64,000 nucleotides of DNA. Origin: Vreelandella azerica. Lineage in GTDB: Bacteria > Pseudomonadota > Gammaproteobacteria > Pseudomonadales > Halomonadaceae. A program made the translations under genes and the position numbers. The stretch is taken from contig NZ_JABFHI010000004.1 in NCBI RefSeq assembly GCF_013112225.1, positions 372,001-436,000 of the forward strand, given 5' to 3'. A model generated the notes under the pieces. It made no database searches, had not been told where the DNA came from, and saw only the letters and a program-made list of their open reading frames with translations. Below are positions 9,193 through 18,692 of the stretch, in pieces (positions within the stretch are counted from its first letter, which is position 1; each line of letters starts with the position of its first letter).

Positions 9193-11173
9193 TTATCGGC
9201 TAGCCGACGCCGGTTTGACACTGGATTCTAATAGTGTGGCACCAAAAGCCTGCTGGAGTTTCTGTATGTTGGGGTCGCGGTTCAGGGTATCAATGGCCTC
9301 TGCATGGCGCTGCTGGGCAATCCGCTGGTCTCGCTGCTGGGGTGTTTCCAGTGCGGGATCAAGGGCCTGCACTTCAAACACCACCTGGCGCTCAACGCCT
9401 TGGGCTTGCAGCGCTTTAGCAATGCGCTGCTGATGGATCTCCGCGCGCATCGCCGCCTGGCTGGGTGCCAACAACAGCACCAGGGTATGACCGTCATCAT
9501 GACCGCACTGACAGTGCGCTGCCAGATTGCGCGTCAGTCCGCCCAGGCCTAAAGAGTCGAAAAGCGCCAGCCAGCGACTGTGATCCAGATAAGAAGAATC
9601 TTCAGAGCCAGCTTGCTCAGAAGCGCTCTGTTCAGCAGTTTCCGTACCAGCAGTTCCAGTTTCAGCAGCTTCGTCAGGCTCAGCAGATGCCCGTTCAGCA
9701 AGGTCCGACTCAACAATGTCAGTCTTAGCAACGCCCGCCTCAATGATGGGCTGCGCGAGATTTGGCTCTGAGGGAGCGCCTGACTCAGCGGCTTCTTCTG
9801 CTTTTTCGCCAGCATCCCAGGGTGGAGCCGATTCAACAGCCACACGCTCCGCAGGCGCTGGCTCACTGGACGCCGATTCAACGGGCATTGGCTCAACAGG
9901 CGCTGGCTCAACAGCGGCCTGCTCACTGGCCGGTTGCCCCTCAACCTGCGGCGTTGGCCGGTCAGCCGTTGCCGATGTAACAGGTTCAGCGGAGGGGTGC
10001 CCGTATCCTCATGAGGTTCAGAATGAGGTTCAGGTTTGAGCGGCAAAGGCGTCTGCGGCGGTCTGGGAACCCCTGAGGGCGAAACGCCAGCATACGCAGC
10101 AGCGTCATTTCCAGTGCGCTGCGCAGATCCGGCGCGTGGGCCATATCGCCTCGGCCCTGAATCCCAATCTGATAGTAAAGTTGCACGTCTTCAGCGGTAA
10201 AGCGCGCGGCCAGAGCCAGTATAAGGTCACGGTCGCCATGGCTATTGTCCACCGCATCCGGCACCATCTGGGCAACAGCCAGACGATGCAGAATCGCGCT
10301 GATATCATCCAGTACGGCTGCGAAGTCCGGCCCCTGCTCTGCCAGAATCGTCACCTCGCCCAGCAGCTTGGCCACATCGACTTCCGCCAGCGCCTCCACC
10401 AGCGCCAGCACATGGCGATGGTCCAGAGTGCCCAGCATGGCCGCCACATCCGCATAGCGCACCTCGCCCTGGCCAAAGGCAATGGCCTGATCGGTCAGGC
10501 TCATGGCATCGCGCATGGAGCCTTCCGCCGCCTTCCCCAATAACCACAGAGCACGCTCTTCAAAGCTTACCTGCTCGGCACTCAGCACATGTTGGAGGTG
10601 CTCAACCACCCGCTCAGGCGGCATATGCTTGAGCGTAAACTGCAAACAGCGGGACAGCACCGTGGCGGGCAATTTATGTGGATCGGTCGTGGCCAGCAGG
10701 AACTTGACGTGAGGCGGCGGCTCTTCCAGCGTTTTCAACAGAGCATTGAAACTGCTGGTGGATAGCATGTGTACCTCATCAATCAGGTACACCTTATAGC
10801 GCCCCTGAGTGGGAGCGTACTGGACGTTATCAAGGAGTTCGCGGGTGTCTTCAACCTTGGTGCGAGAGGCTGCGTCAACTTCAATGAGGTCAACAAAGCG
10901 CCCTTCATCAATGGCGCGGCAGCTATCACATTCGCCGCAAGGGTTCGAGGTGACGCCTTCATCGCCTCGCCCACCGGCCGTGCAGTTAAGGCACTTGGCC
11001 AGAATTCTTGCCAGGGTGGTCTTACCCACGCCTCGCGTGCCAGTAAACAGGTAGGCGTGATGGAGTCGCCCTTGATCAAGCGCATTGACCAGTGCGCGCT
11101 GCACATGGGCCTGACCGACTAACTCATGGAATGTACGTGGCCGCCATTTACGGGCCAGAACCTGATAGCTCAT
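9193..11173 (-). CDS. dnaX: DNA polymerase III subunits gamma/tau (two apparent frameshifts)
   Basis: Clamp-loader ATPase and replisome organiser. Domains: Walker A GTRGVGKTT (about 45-53), zinc module CLNC...CGECDSC (about 64-90), DExx box LIDEVHMLS, and sensor I LATTDPHKLPATVLSRC. After about residue 375 comes a long linker rich in Ala, Glu and Pro with repeated PVES/EPAP units. The tau C-terminal domain (WLALFDSLGLGGLTRNLA onward) follows. Two one-base losses break it: C run 10070-10073 (plus strand) needs a 5th C and G run 9994-9997 a 5th G. Repaired length is 660 residues, against 643 in E. coli. The breaks are not at an A-rich slippery heptamer, so they do not resemble programmed gamma frameshifting. 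Start ATG 11173; ybaB and recR follow. Confidence 0.93.
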
Positions 11174-11287
11174 GGAGCAGGATTTCCTTTGGCGGGCTGA
11201 GGTGCCTTGATGAAACGGCTAATGCGCCATTCTAGCGGCTGAGCCTCAGCCCGCCAACCGCAGAAACTGCGGCTATACAAAGCTGAA

Positions 11288-11638
11288 TCAGGCGTTGTCG
11301 CTGCTTTCGGCGCTGTTAGCGCGCTCTGCAGCGGCTTTTACCAGCTTCTCAAGCTCGCCGCTTTCGTGCATTTCGATCACAATATCGCAACCGCCTACCA
11401 GTTCGCCTTCTACCCAAAGCTGCGGGAAGGTTGGCCAGTTAGCGAACTTGGGCAGTTCAGTGCGAATATCCGGATTGTCCAGCACGTTGACAAACGCAAA
11501 ACGCTCACCGCAGTTCATCAGCGCCTGTACCGTCTGCGCAGAAAAACCACACTGGGGCAGCTGCGGCGTGCCTTTCATGTAAATCAGGATCGGGTTTTCG
11601 CCGATTTGCTGTTGAATGTTTTCCAGCGTTGAACTCAT
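11288..11638 (-). CDS. grxD: Monothiol glutaredoxin GrxD (Grx4 type)
   Basis: A 116-residue monothiol glutaredoxin with the active site CGFS in PQCGFSAQT (about 28-36) and the glutathione-site motif WPTFPQLWVEGELVGGCDI (about 68-86). Such proteins bind a [2Fe-2S] cluster as glutathione-bridged dimers or with BolA, and deliver clusters to apoproteins in the cytoplasm. Length equals the E. coli protein. It is monocistronic, preceded by AGGAGGTCC-like sequence at 11640-11648 on the minus strand and divergent from argF across 211 bases. Those 211 bases show no clear ARG box or terminator to my reading. Confidence 0.95.
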   Translation of the reverse strand: MSSTLENIQQQIGENPILIYMKGTPQLPQCGFSAQTVQALMNCGERFAFVNVLDNPDIRTELPKFANWPTFPQLWVEGELVGGCDIVIEMHESGELEKLVKAAAERANSAESSDNA

Positions 11639-11849
11639 AGGACCTCCTGAGGAATAAAAAAATAAACGTCGTTATGTTGACCACGCACTGACGCCTGCCA
11701 ATAGGCTAGCTAAAATTGATAATGCCACACACCTGCAATACCTGACTATAGCACTAGGCTTTAGGCATATCGGCTATTCTACGCTGAGCATTGCCATTGC
11801 GCATCCCCTAAGGCCTCGCTAGGATAAAGGTTTTACGCGGAGAGCGACC

Positions 11850-12767
11850 ATGGCGACACGCCATTTCCTGACCTTACTGGATCTGACACCTGATGAGTTG
11901 AGCTACCTGATTCAGCGTGCCATTACGATCAAAAGCAACCTGAAAACCCAGGGACCAAGCTACACTCCGCTGCCTAACCGCACCATGGCGATGATTTTCG
12001 AAAAATCATCCACGCGCACCCGGGTATCCTTTGAGACAGCCATGGCCCACTTTGGTGGTCACGCCCTGTTTCTGTCTCCCCGAGACACCCAGCTGGGCCG
12101 CGGCGAACCCATCGAAGACACCGCGCGCGTGCTGTCCGAAATGGTCGATGCCGTCATGGTGCGTACGTTCTCGCACTCAGGGCTTGAAACCTTTGCATCC
12201 GCAAGCTCTGTGCCGGTGATCAATGCGCTGACGGATGATTACCACCCCTGCCAGCTGTTGGCCGACGTCATGACCTGGACAGAATTGCGCGGTAGCGTGA
12301 AAGGCCGCACCGCTGTGTGGATTGGTGACGGCAACAACATGTGCCACTCATGGATCAATGCCGCCCGGCAGTTTGGTTTTAATCTGCGTATCTGCTGCCC
12401 GAAAGGCTATGAGCCGCGTGAAGATATCATGGCCGCTGCCGGTAGCCGGGTCGAGGTTCTACATGACCCGCAGGCAGCGGTTCAGGACGTTGACCTGGTG
12501 ACCACCGATGTCTGGGCCTCCATGGGCCAGGAAGAGGAACAGGCCAAACGCGAAGCTGACTTTGCAGGCTTTCAGGTGACTGAAGCGATGCTCGATCAGG
12601 CTGCCAGGGATGTTGTTTTCCTGCACTGTTTGCCGGCTCATCGCGGCGAGGAAATCAGCACCACTCTGCTGGATGACTCGCGTGCCGCTGTCTGGCAGGA
12701 AGCCGGTAACCGTCTGCATGCCCAAAAAGCACTGATTGAATTCTTGCTGCTTGGCAAGGTGGCCTGA
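11850..12767 (+). CDS. argF: Ornithine carbamoyltransferase
   Basis: Transfers the carbamoyl group to ornithine to make citrulline in arginine biosynthesis. The 305 residues include the carbamoyl-phosphate motif [10 protein letters not shown] (about 51-60), the [11 protein letters not shown] site (about 130-140) and the ornithine-site cysteine motif [11 protein letters not shown] (about 261-271). It is anabolic-type in length and ends in a typical LIEFLL helix. It stands alone, with an intrinsic terminator 50 bases downstream. Start ATG 11850 has GCGGAGAG upstream. Confidence 0.96.
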   Translation: MATRHFLTLLDLTPDELSYLIQRAITIKSNLKTQGPSYTPLPNRTMAMIFEKSSTRTRVSFETAMAHFGGHALFLSPRDTQLGRGEPIEDTARVLSEMVDAVMVRTFSHSGLETFASASSVPVINALTDDYHPCQLLADVMTWTELRGSVKGRTAVWIGDGNNMCHSWINAARQFGFNLRICCPKGYEPREDIMAAAGSRVEVLHDPQAAVQDVDLVTTDVWASMGQEEEQAKREADFAGFQVTEAMLDQAARDVVFLHCLPAHRGEEISTTLLDDSRAAVWQEAGNRLHAQKALIEFLLLGKVA

Positions 12768-12817
12768 CAGCCATCTGCCGACTATCAGTGACTACTACGT
12801 TCAAGTCAGTAGCCACA

Positions 12818-12855
12818 AAAAAACCGCTCAGGAGAATATCCTAGAGCGGTTTTTT
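12818..12855 (+). terminator. Rho-independent terminator after argF
   Basis: Stem AAAAAACCGCTC (12818-12829) pairs with GAGCGGTTTTTT (12844-12855) around a 14-base loop. The T run serves argF on plus, and the A run makes it usable from the other side for the tRNA-Ala transcript, whose 3' end is 7 bases away. Confidence 0.92.
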
Positions 12856-12861
12856 AAAATC

Positions 12862-12937
12862 TGGTGGAGCCTAGCGGGATCGAACCGCTGACCTCAACAC
12901 TGCCAGTGTTGCGCTCTCCCAGCTGAGCTAAGGCCCC
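12862..12937 (-). tRNA. tRNA-Ala (anticodon GGC)
   Basis: A 76-base cloverleaf on minus: acceptor arm GGGGCCT with AGGCTCC, D-arm GCTC...GAGC, anticodon stem CAACA/TGTTG around loop CTGGCAG (anticodon GGC), T-arm AGCGG-TTCGATC-CCGCT, and an encoded CCA end. All arms pair, with one G-T in the acceptor. Confidence 0.96.
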
Positions 12938-13112
12938 AAATACTAGTCATTTACAGAAAACACTCTGCTTTAGAGTGCGCTGATAGTACTCACACCGCTG
13001 CTGCGCGTCAAGTCGTTAAGACGTCGCCTTAACGCTAATGCGAAGTGAATAATAACTGTGGCAATATACGCCTGACAGTGTCGTTAGCGAGCTAAAAAAC
13101 AGGAGCTTCCCC

Positions 13113-13763
13113 TTGATCAATGTGTTGGTTGCCGATGATCACCATCTGGTAAGAAGCAGCATTGCACTTCTGCTTGAGAACGAGGGTGATATCCATGTAG
13201 TAGGTGAAGCCAACGACGGCGAAAGCGCTGTCTCCCAGTGCCGCCAGCTCAGGCCGGATATCGTGTTGATGGATATCCGAATGCCCGGCATTGGTGGTCT
13301 TGAGGCAACGCGGAGAATTCAGCGCGGCCTGTCTGATATCCGTGTCCTGATCCTGACCGCTCACCTGGATGACAACATCGCCAAAAAGATGTATGAAGCT
13401 GGTGCGGCTGGGTTCCTGAGCAAGGGCGCTGACCCCAGCGAAATGACCAACGCCATTCGCCAAGTATTTCATGGCAGCCACTATATCAGTCAGGAAATTG
13501 CCCAGCGCTTGGCACTTTCCAATATCTCTGATCAGGAAAACCCGTTTGCAGATCTCTCCCATCGCGAGCTGCAGATTGCCATCATGATCGTCAACTGCCA
13601 GCGGGTGCAGGAGATATCCGACCGCCTGCACCTCAGCCCGAAGACCGTCAACACCTATCGCTACCGCCTGTTTGAAAAGCTCAAGGTTGCAAGCGACGTA
13701 GAACTCACTCATCTGGCGCTGCGCCACGGCCTGGTTGAAGGCTACGAGGCGTCCACTGGCTGA
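13113..13763 (+). CDS. uvrY: Response regulator of the UvrY/GacA family
   Basis: A 216-residue NarL/FixJ-type response regulator. The receiver domain (about 1-120) has the acidic pocket ADDHH, the phosphorylated Asp in VLMDIRMPG (about 54) and the LTAH and LSKGAD switch residues. The LuxR-type helix-turn-helix lies at about 145-205 (LSHRELQIAIMIV ... LHLSPKTVNTYRYRLFEKL). It is expected to be driven by a BarA/GacS sensor and to switch on CsrA-antagonising small RNAs. Start is TTG 13113, placed by CAGGAG upstream; no nearby ATG fits. uvrC follows after 51 bases, the order seen in E. coli and Pseudomonas. Confidence 0.93.
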   Translation: MINVLVADDHHLVRSSIALLLENEGDIHVVGEANDGESAVSQCRQLRPDIVLMDIRMPGIGGLEATRRIQRGLSDIRVLILTAHLDDNIAKKMYEAGAAGFLSKGADPSEMTNAIRQVFHGSHYISQEIAQRLALSNISDQENPFADLSHRELQIAIMIVNCQRVQEISDRLHLSPKTVNTYRYRLFEKLKVASDVELTHLALRHGLVEGYEASTG

Positions 13764-13814
13764 AGCATCAACACCCACACATTTCAGCGCGCCGTCAGGA
13801 TTTAACGCCATTCT

Positions 13815-15628
13815 ATGAGTTTTAATGCGAAACAGTTTCTGGCCTCTGTCAGTACCGCCCCTGGTGTCTATCGTATGCTCGATGAACAGGGCAACACCCT
13901 GTATATCGGCAAGGCCAAACGGCTGCATGCGCGTCTTTCCAGTTATTTTCGTGGCCAGCTGAATGCCAAGACCCAGGCCATGGTCAGCCGCATTGCGGAT
14001 ATCCAGATCACGGTCACCCGTACCGAAACGGAAGCCCTGCTGCTTGAACAGACGCTGATCAAGGAGCTGCGCCCGCCCTATAACATCCTGCTGCGCGATG
14101 ACAAATCCTATCCGTTCATTTTTGTCAGCGACCGCCATGCCTACCCGGCACTCGAATATAAGCGTGTTCGCCAGCGGCGTAACGACGGACGCTATCTGGG
14201 CCCCTACCCCAGCAGCGGCGCAGTGCGCGAAAGCCTGGCGCTGATGCAGAAGATTTTTCGTATCCGCAACTGCGAGGACAGTGTCTTTGCCCATCGTTCA
14301 CGCCCCTGCCTGCAATACCAGATTGAACGCTGCAGCGCACCTTGCGTTGGTTATATCTCCGCAGAGGAATATCGGCGTGATGTTGAGCATGCGGTGATGT
14401 GCCTGGAAGGCAAAAGCGAGAACGTCACCCAGGCACTGACAGATTCGATGGAAGCAGCCAGCCAGGCGCTCAACTTTGAAGAAGCGGCCCGCTTCAGGGA
14501 CCAGATCCAGCAGCTGCGCCAACTTCAGCAGCGCCAGTTTGTGGATAATGAACAGGGCAACGCCGATGTCTTTGCACTCGCCCAGCGCCCGGGCGGGCTT
14601 GCGGTATCCATCATCAGCGTGCGCGATGGCCGCATGCTGGGTGCCCGCCATCATAACCCGACCAACGACCTGGATCTTGACCCGGCGACTCTGCTAACCA
14701 ACGTCGTCAGCCAGTTTTACCTTGGCCAACCGCATGACTTGCCAGCTGAAATCATCACCAGCCTGCCGCTGGAAGACAGCCAGCTACTGGCCGAGGCATT
14801 TTCTCAGCAAGCCGGCAAGCGTGTTCGCGTGACGCATCAAGTGCGCGGGCAGCGCGCCCAATGGCAGCAACTGGCAATCACCAATGCAGAGCAGCAGCTG
14901 GCCTCTCGTCTTGCCAGCCACCAACAGATGGAAGCGCGCTTCAAGGCGCTCCAGGAGGCGCTTAGGCTTAGCGAGATGCCTCAACGCATGGAATGCTTTG
15001 ATATCAGCCACAGCCATGGCGAAGCCACCGTGGCCTCCTGCGTGGTGTTTGATCAGAACGGGCCACGCAAGGGCGACTATCGCCATTTCAGGATTGAAGG
15101 CGTCGCAGCGGGCGATGACTATGCCGCCATGCAGCAGGCACTGACCCGGCGCTTGAAAAGAGTCAAAAGCGGTGAGGCCATTGCCCCGGATGTGCTGATT
15201 GTGGATGGCGGCAAAGGCCAATTAAACATGGCCCGCGCCGTATTGGATGAAATGCAGCTCAACGCCATCACCCTGCTGGGGGTTGCCAAGGGCACGACCC
15301 GCAAGGCCGGTCTGGAAAGCCTGTTTCTTGATTCGCCAGAACATCCTCTACCGCTAGACAGCACCTCACCGGCTTTGCACCTGATCCAGCATATCCGCGA
15401 TGAGTCCCACCGCTTTGCAATCGCCGGGCACCGAGCACAGCGCGACAAGGCCCGGCGCACCTCCACCCTTCAGGAAATCGCTGGCATTGGGCCCAAGCGG
15501 CGGCGTGAGCTGCTGCGCTTTTTGGCGGCTTGCAAGGCGTACAGAAAGCCAGCAAGGCCGAACTCGCCCGCGTGCCAGGCATTAGCGCGGCATTGGCAGA
15601 GACAATTTATCAATCTTTACACGGATAA
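13815..15628 (+). CDS. uvrC: Excinuclease ABC subunit C (one apparent frameshift)
   Basis: Nucleotide-excision repair nuclease that makes both incisions next to UvrB-bound damage. The GIY-YIG domain is at the N-terminus (PGVYRMLDEQGNTLYIGKAK, about 16-35), followed by a Cys-rich linker CLQYQIERCSAPCVGYI and a UVR helix near 205-240. Next come the RNase H-like endonuclease domain (MECFDISHSHGE, LIVDGGKGQLNMA) and a helix-hairpin-helix tail. The T run 15519-15523 lacks one T. Read literally the frame runs on to 15722 with a nonsense tail; repaired, it ends in GGLQGVQKASKAELARVPGI and stops at 15628 with 604 residues, against 610 in E. coli. Confidence 0.94.
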
Positions 15629-15718
15629 AAGCTCCTCGGCATGGATGCCATTGCCTAAGGGGGATAGAATAAACAAAATCAATTTACCGCTTTTACTTGG
15701 CAAGGATCGCAGCCCGCG

Positions 15719-16265
15719 ATGAATATACCTAATATCCTGACGCTCATCAGAATAGCCTTTATTCCTTTATTGGTGGTGCTATTCTATCTTCCTTATGCAT
15801 GGAGCATGCCCACCGCTGCCGTGCTGTTTGGATTAGCCTCAATCACAGATTGGCTCGATGGCTATCTGGCACGCCGCTGGGATCAATCGACTCCCTTTGG
15901 CGCCTTTCTTGACCCGGTGGCTGACAAACTGATGGTGGCCATTGCCCTGGCCCTGTTGATCGAACGCTTTGATTCCTGGCTGCTAACCTTGCCTGCGCTG
16001 GTTATTATCGCGTGAAATCGTGATTTCAGCGCTGCGCGAGTGGATGGCGGAGATGGGGAACCGGGGCATGGTGGCCGTTTCATGGATTGGCAAGATAAAA
16101 ACCACTTTGCAGATGGTGTCAATTTTTATCCTGATTGCCTTCCCGCCCGGTCATGCCATTGCCTCAGTGGGTATTATTACCCTGTTTGTGGCAGCCGGGT
16201 TGACGCTATGGTCGATGATCCAGTATCTGCAGGCTGCCTGGCCGCATCTGACCCGCTCGATGTGA
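15719..16265 (+). CDS. pgsA: CDP-diacylglycerol-glycerol-3-phosphate 3-phosphatidyltransferase (apparent frameshift)
   Basis: Inner-membrane enzyme making phosphatidylglycerol phosphate, the committed step to phosphatidylglycerol and cardiolipin. The CDP-alcohol phosphotransferase motif D(x)2DG(x)2AR...G(x)3D(x)3D is visible as [20 protein letters not shown] then LDPVADK. The frame breaks at 16010-16012, where ATCGCGTGA should read as codons for I-A-R. Two bases (one CG of a GCGC repeat) appear lost. Repaired, the protein is 182 residues like E. coli PgsA and continues [14 protein letters not shown]. It closes the uvrY-uvrC-pgsA unit, with tRNA genes immediately after, as in E. coli. The product is expected to be essential, so a real break is unlikely. 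Confidence 0.93.
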
Positions 16266-16296
16266 GCTTTTATCGCTCGGCGTAAAAATTTATGCG

Positions 16297-16324
16297 TTGA
16301 CAAACCCTTAACAGCGCGTATAAT
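16297..16324 (+). promoter_or_regulatory. Consensus sigma-70 promoter of the tRNA operon
   Basis: TTGACA (16297-16302), a 16-base spacer and TATAAT (16319-16324) match both hexamers exactly, 16 bases before the tRNA-Gly 5' end. The sequence after the -10 box includes CGCATCCG, a partly GC-rich discriminator of the kind found at stringently controlled stable-RNA promoters. Confidence 0.92.
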
Positions 16325-16339
16325 TCGCATCCGAGTCAA

Positions 16340-16414
16340 GCGGGAATAGCTCAGTGGTAGAGCATCGCCTTGCCAAGGCGAGGGTCGGGAGTTCGAATCT
16401 CCTTTCCCGCTCCA
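16340..16414 (+). tRNA. tRNA-Gly (anticodon GCC)
   Basis: A 75-base cloverleaf including CCA: acceptor GCGGGAA with TTCCCGC, anticodon stem CGCC/GGCG around a loop with GCC, and T-arm GTCGGGAGTTCGAATCTCC. First of three tRNA genes after a consensus promoter, in the E. coli order Gly-Cys-Leu. Confidence 0.95.
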
Positions 16415-16508
16415 ACTCAGAAAAAGAGTATGTAGTTGGTAATGAGAGGGTCGTGAGCTGGAACGCCAGTCCGATCAAATCTCCTTTCCCGCTCCAACTC
16501 AGAAAAAG
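16396..16508 (+). repeat. Duplicated tRNA-Gly 3' end with flank
   Basis: A perfect 31-base direct repeat occurs at 16396-16426 and 16478-16508. It covers the last 19 bases of tRNA-Gly (T-arm 3' half, acceptor 3' strand, CCA) plus 12 bases of flank ending in CAGAAAAAG. The sequence before the second copy also keeps GAGAGGGTCG, resembling the GCGAGGGTCG of the real gene, so the duplication may have been longer and has degenerated. No cloverleaf can form at the second copy. It lies within the tRNA transcript before tRNA-Cys. Confidence 0.9.
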
Positions 16509-16526
16509 TCTCTCAACAGACTTAAA

Positions 16527-16600
16527 GGCTGGATGGCAGAGTGGTTATGCAGCGGACTGCAACTCCGTGTACGCCGGTTCGATTCCGACTCCAGCCTCCA
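16527..16600 (+). tRNA. tRNA-Cys (anticodon GCA)
   Basis: A 74-base cloverleaf: acceptor GGCTGGA with TCCAGCC, anticodon stem GCGGA/TCCGT around CTGCAAC (anticodon GCA), T-arm with GGTTCGATTCC, and CCA encoded. Second gene of the tRNA operon. Confidence 0.95.
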
Positions 16601-16647
16601 TATCCCTTGCGGCGATTATCACTATTTCGGTGTTTGACTCCCGCCCA

Positions 16648-16734
16648 GCCCGGATGGCGAAATTGGTAGACGCAAGAGACTTAAAATCTCTCGGAGGCAA
16701 CTCCGTGCCGGTTCAAGTCCGGCTCCGGGCACCA
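16648..16734 (+). tRNA. tRNA-Leu (anticodon TAA)
   Basis: An 87-base class II tRNA: acceptor GCCCGGA with TCCGGGC, anticodon stem AGAGA/TCTCT around CTTAAAA (anticodon TAA), a long variable arm CGGAGGCAACTCCG, T-arm GGTTCAAGTCC, and CCA encoded. Last gene of the tRNA operon; no clear terminator follows. Confidence 0.95.
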
Positions 16735-16844
16735 TAAGTACTTTCCCTCCTCACAATAATCTCGGCACTAACTCTTCAATTTTTTAATCACCCCTCCCTA
16801 TATTTGAATTCTTTGATGACTGAAACCAACCTCTTGGCCGATTT

Positions 16845-16865
16845 TTGACGTCTGTGCATCGTCAA
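16845..16865. promoter_or_regulatory. Inverted repeat upstream of nadB
   Basis: TTGACG (16845-16850) and CGTCAA (16860-16865) form a perfect 6+6 inverted repeat with a 9-base spacer, 113 bases before the nadB start. It could be an operator or chance. It does not match the NrtR or NadR site patterns as I know them. Confidence 0.3.
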
Positions 16866-16978
16866 ACCATCCCTTGCGCGCTATTATGTTTTCTTTGTTT
16901 TAAGACGATCTATGCAGACCGATTCAGCAGCGTTTGCAGGAATACCTTAAAAATCATCTGGCGCAACAGGAGCGGCTA

Positions 16979-18571
16979 ATGAGCGTGTCTCATAGCGACG
17001 TTTTGATTATCGGTGGCGGTGTCGCCGGCCTTACCCTCGCCTTGACGCTGGCCAGTCGTTACGAGGTAACCTTGATTCGCCCAGCCCAAGATGATCAGGG
17101 CGCCAGCCGTTGGGCACAAGGCGGCATTGCTGCAGTACTCTCCCCCGCTGACAACCTGGATGCCCACATTCAGGATACCCTGATAGCAGGCGATGGCCTG
17201 TGCGATGAAGACGCCGTGCGTTTTACCGTGGAAAATGGCCCTGCGGCCATACAATGGCTGATTGACAGCGGCGTTCCTTTTACCCCGGATACCTCACCTG
17301 ATGCTCCGTTCCCTTATCATCTGACGCGGGAAGGTGGCCATAATGCGCGGCGTATCATCCATGCCGATGACGCCACCGGCAAGGCGGTGGTGGAAACTCT
17401 CCACCATAACGCCCAGCAGCACCCCAGTATTACCCAGCGCGACAACCTGACCGTGGTTGACCTGTTCGCCAACCAGACTGGGGAATGCAACGGCGCTCTG
17501 GCCGTCGATAGCGATGGCCAGAGCCACACCCTGTATGCCCATTACACCGTGCTGGCAACCGGCGGCGCGAGCGGTCTGTTTCAGCACACCACTACCCCCT
17601 CACCCAATAGCGGCGAAGGCATGATGATGGCAGCCAATCTGGGCGCCTCCCTGATGAATCTTGAATTCCAACAGTTTCATCCGACCTGCTTATACGACCC
17701 AGATGGCCCGGCATTCCTGATCAGTGAAGCGGTCAGAGGCGAAGGTGGAAAACTGCTCAACCAGCAGGGTGAACGCTTTATGCCGAGCATTGATGCCCGC
17801 GCCGAACTGGCACCACGCGACGTGGTCGCCAGAGCCATCGACGCACAGATTCAGGCAGGCACCTTGGGCCATGTATGGCTGGATATCAGCCATCTGGGCG
17901 AAGAGGCCCTACGCCACCACTTCCCGACCATTCTGGCGCACTGCGCATCACGGGGTATCGATATCACCCAGGCGCCAATTCCTGTAGTTCCGGCCGCCCA
18001 TTACAGTTGCGGCGGAGTTGCTACCGACCTGAACGGCGCCACTGAGGTCAGTCATCTTTATGCGATTGGGGAAGTTGCCTACACCGGCTTGCACGGTGCC
18101 AACCGAATGGCCAGCAACTCACTATTGGAGTGCCTGGTATTTGCCCGCAGTTGCGCCCAGAACTTACTGGCGCGCCCCACCGCCCCACCTGCTCAATCGC
18201 TGGGCACAGCACCATTGATGCCCAGCACCACCACAACACCAGACCCAGCTGCCTTGCATGCACTGCGTCAATCAATGCGCGCCAGTATGAGCCAGCATCT
18301 GGCAATAGTCCGTCATCAGGAAGGAATGGCAGCGCTTGCCCAGCAGCTTATCGACCTGACGCATCAGCTGCACACCCTCGACCCTGATATGACCCACCCG
18401 GATAGTCGGCGGTTGCTGCATAGCCTTAAGCTGGCGCGTATGAGTGTATTGGCTGCCCAACAGCGCCATGAGTCACGCGGGCTACACTACTCACCTGACT
18501 GGCCCGAAAAACTGCCCGGCGCACGCCCTTCACGGCTGCGACTTGCCGATTTACCCAGCTTGGCAAGCTGA
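16979..18571 (+). CDS. nadB: L-aspartate oxidase
   Basis: FAD enzyme that oxidises L-aspartate to iminoaspartate, the first step of de novo NAD synthesis with NadA. The 530 residues include the FAD-binding fold VLIIGGGVAGLTLAL (about 9-23), ASRWAQGGIAAVL, the HPTCLYDPDGPAFLISEAVR segment, RDVVARAID and the active-site motif HYSCGGVATD. A helical C-terminal domain follows. The start was set to ATG 16979, which has AGGAG 6 bases upstream and leaves MSVSHSD before the fold. A frame 15 codons longer lacks a ribosome site. It stands alone; the rpoE-rse genes often found next to nadB are absent here. Confidence 0.95.
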   Translation: MSVSHSDVLIIGGGVAGLTLALTLASRYEVTLIRPAQDDQGASRWAQGGIAAVLSPADNLDAHIQDTLIAGDGLCDEDAVRFTVENGPAAIQWLIDSGVPFTPDTSPDAPFPYHLTREGGHNARRIIHADDATGKAVVETLHHNAQQHPSITQRDNLTVVDLFANQTGECNGALAVDSDGQSHTLYAHYTVLATGGASGLFQHTTTPSPNSGEGMMMAANLGASLMNLEFQQFHPTCLYDPDGPAFLISEAVRGEGGKLLNQQGERFMPSIDARAELAPRDVVARAIDAQIQAGTLGHVWLDISHLGEEALRHHFPTILAHCASRGIDITQAPIPVVPAAHYSCGGVATDLNGATEVSHLYAIGEVAYTGLHGANRMASNSLLECLVFARSCAQNLLARPTAPPAQSLGTAPLMPSTTTTPDPAALHALRQSMRASMSQHLAIVRHQEGMAALAQQLIDLTHQLHTLDPDMTHPDSRRLLHSLKLARMSVLAAQQRHESRGLHYSPDWPEKLPGARPSRLRLADLPSLAS

Positions 18572-18626
18572 TTTCTGAACGGAACGTTTGAGTGCTATTC
18601 TGAGAGAGAGGGCATCCTGCGAGAAA

Positions 18627-18654
18627 AGCCATAGCGAGCCATAGCGAGCCATAG
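18627..18654. repeat. 10-base tandem repeat, 2.8 copies
   Basis: AGCCATAGCG is repeated at 18627-18636 and 18637-18646, followed by AGCCATAG at 18647-18654, in the short gap between the convergent nadB and ygfX genes. Probably neutral slippage. Confidence 0.9.
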
Positions 18655-18692
18655 ATAGTGTGCAGCTAGCGGCTGAATAGAAGAGTGGAGAT

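Noticed and set aside
9994-10073. dnaX frame breaks as programmed gamma/tau frameshifting
   Set aside because: The breaks are at C4 and G4 runs rather than an A-rich slippery heptamer with a stem-loop. Two separate one-base insertions restore tau, and the same error type occurs in many other genes.
13092-14294. 400-codon open frame antisense to uvrY and uvrC
   Set aside because: It lies fully opposite two well-conserved genes, crosses their boundary, has no domain I recognise, and mirrors their codon pattern.
16415-16526. A second full tRNA-Gly gene
   Set aside because: Only the 3' third is preserved; acceptor 5' strand, D-arm and anticodon arm cannot be formed.
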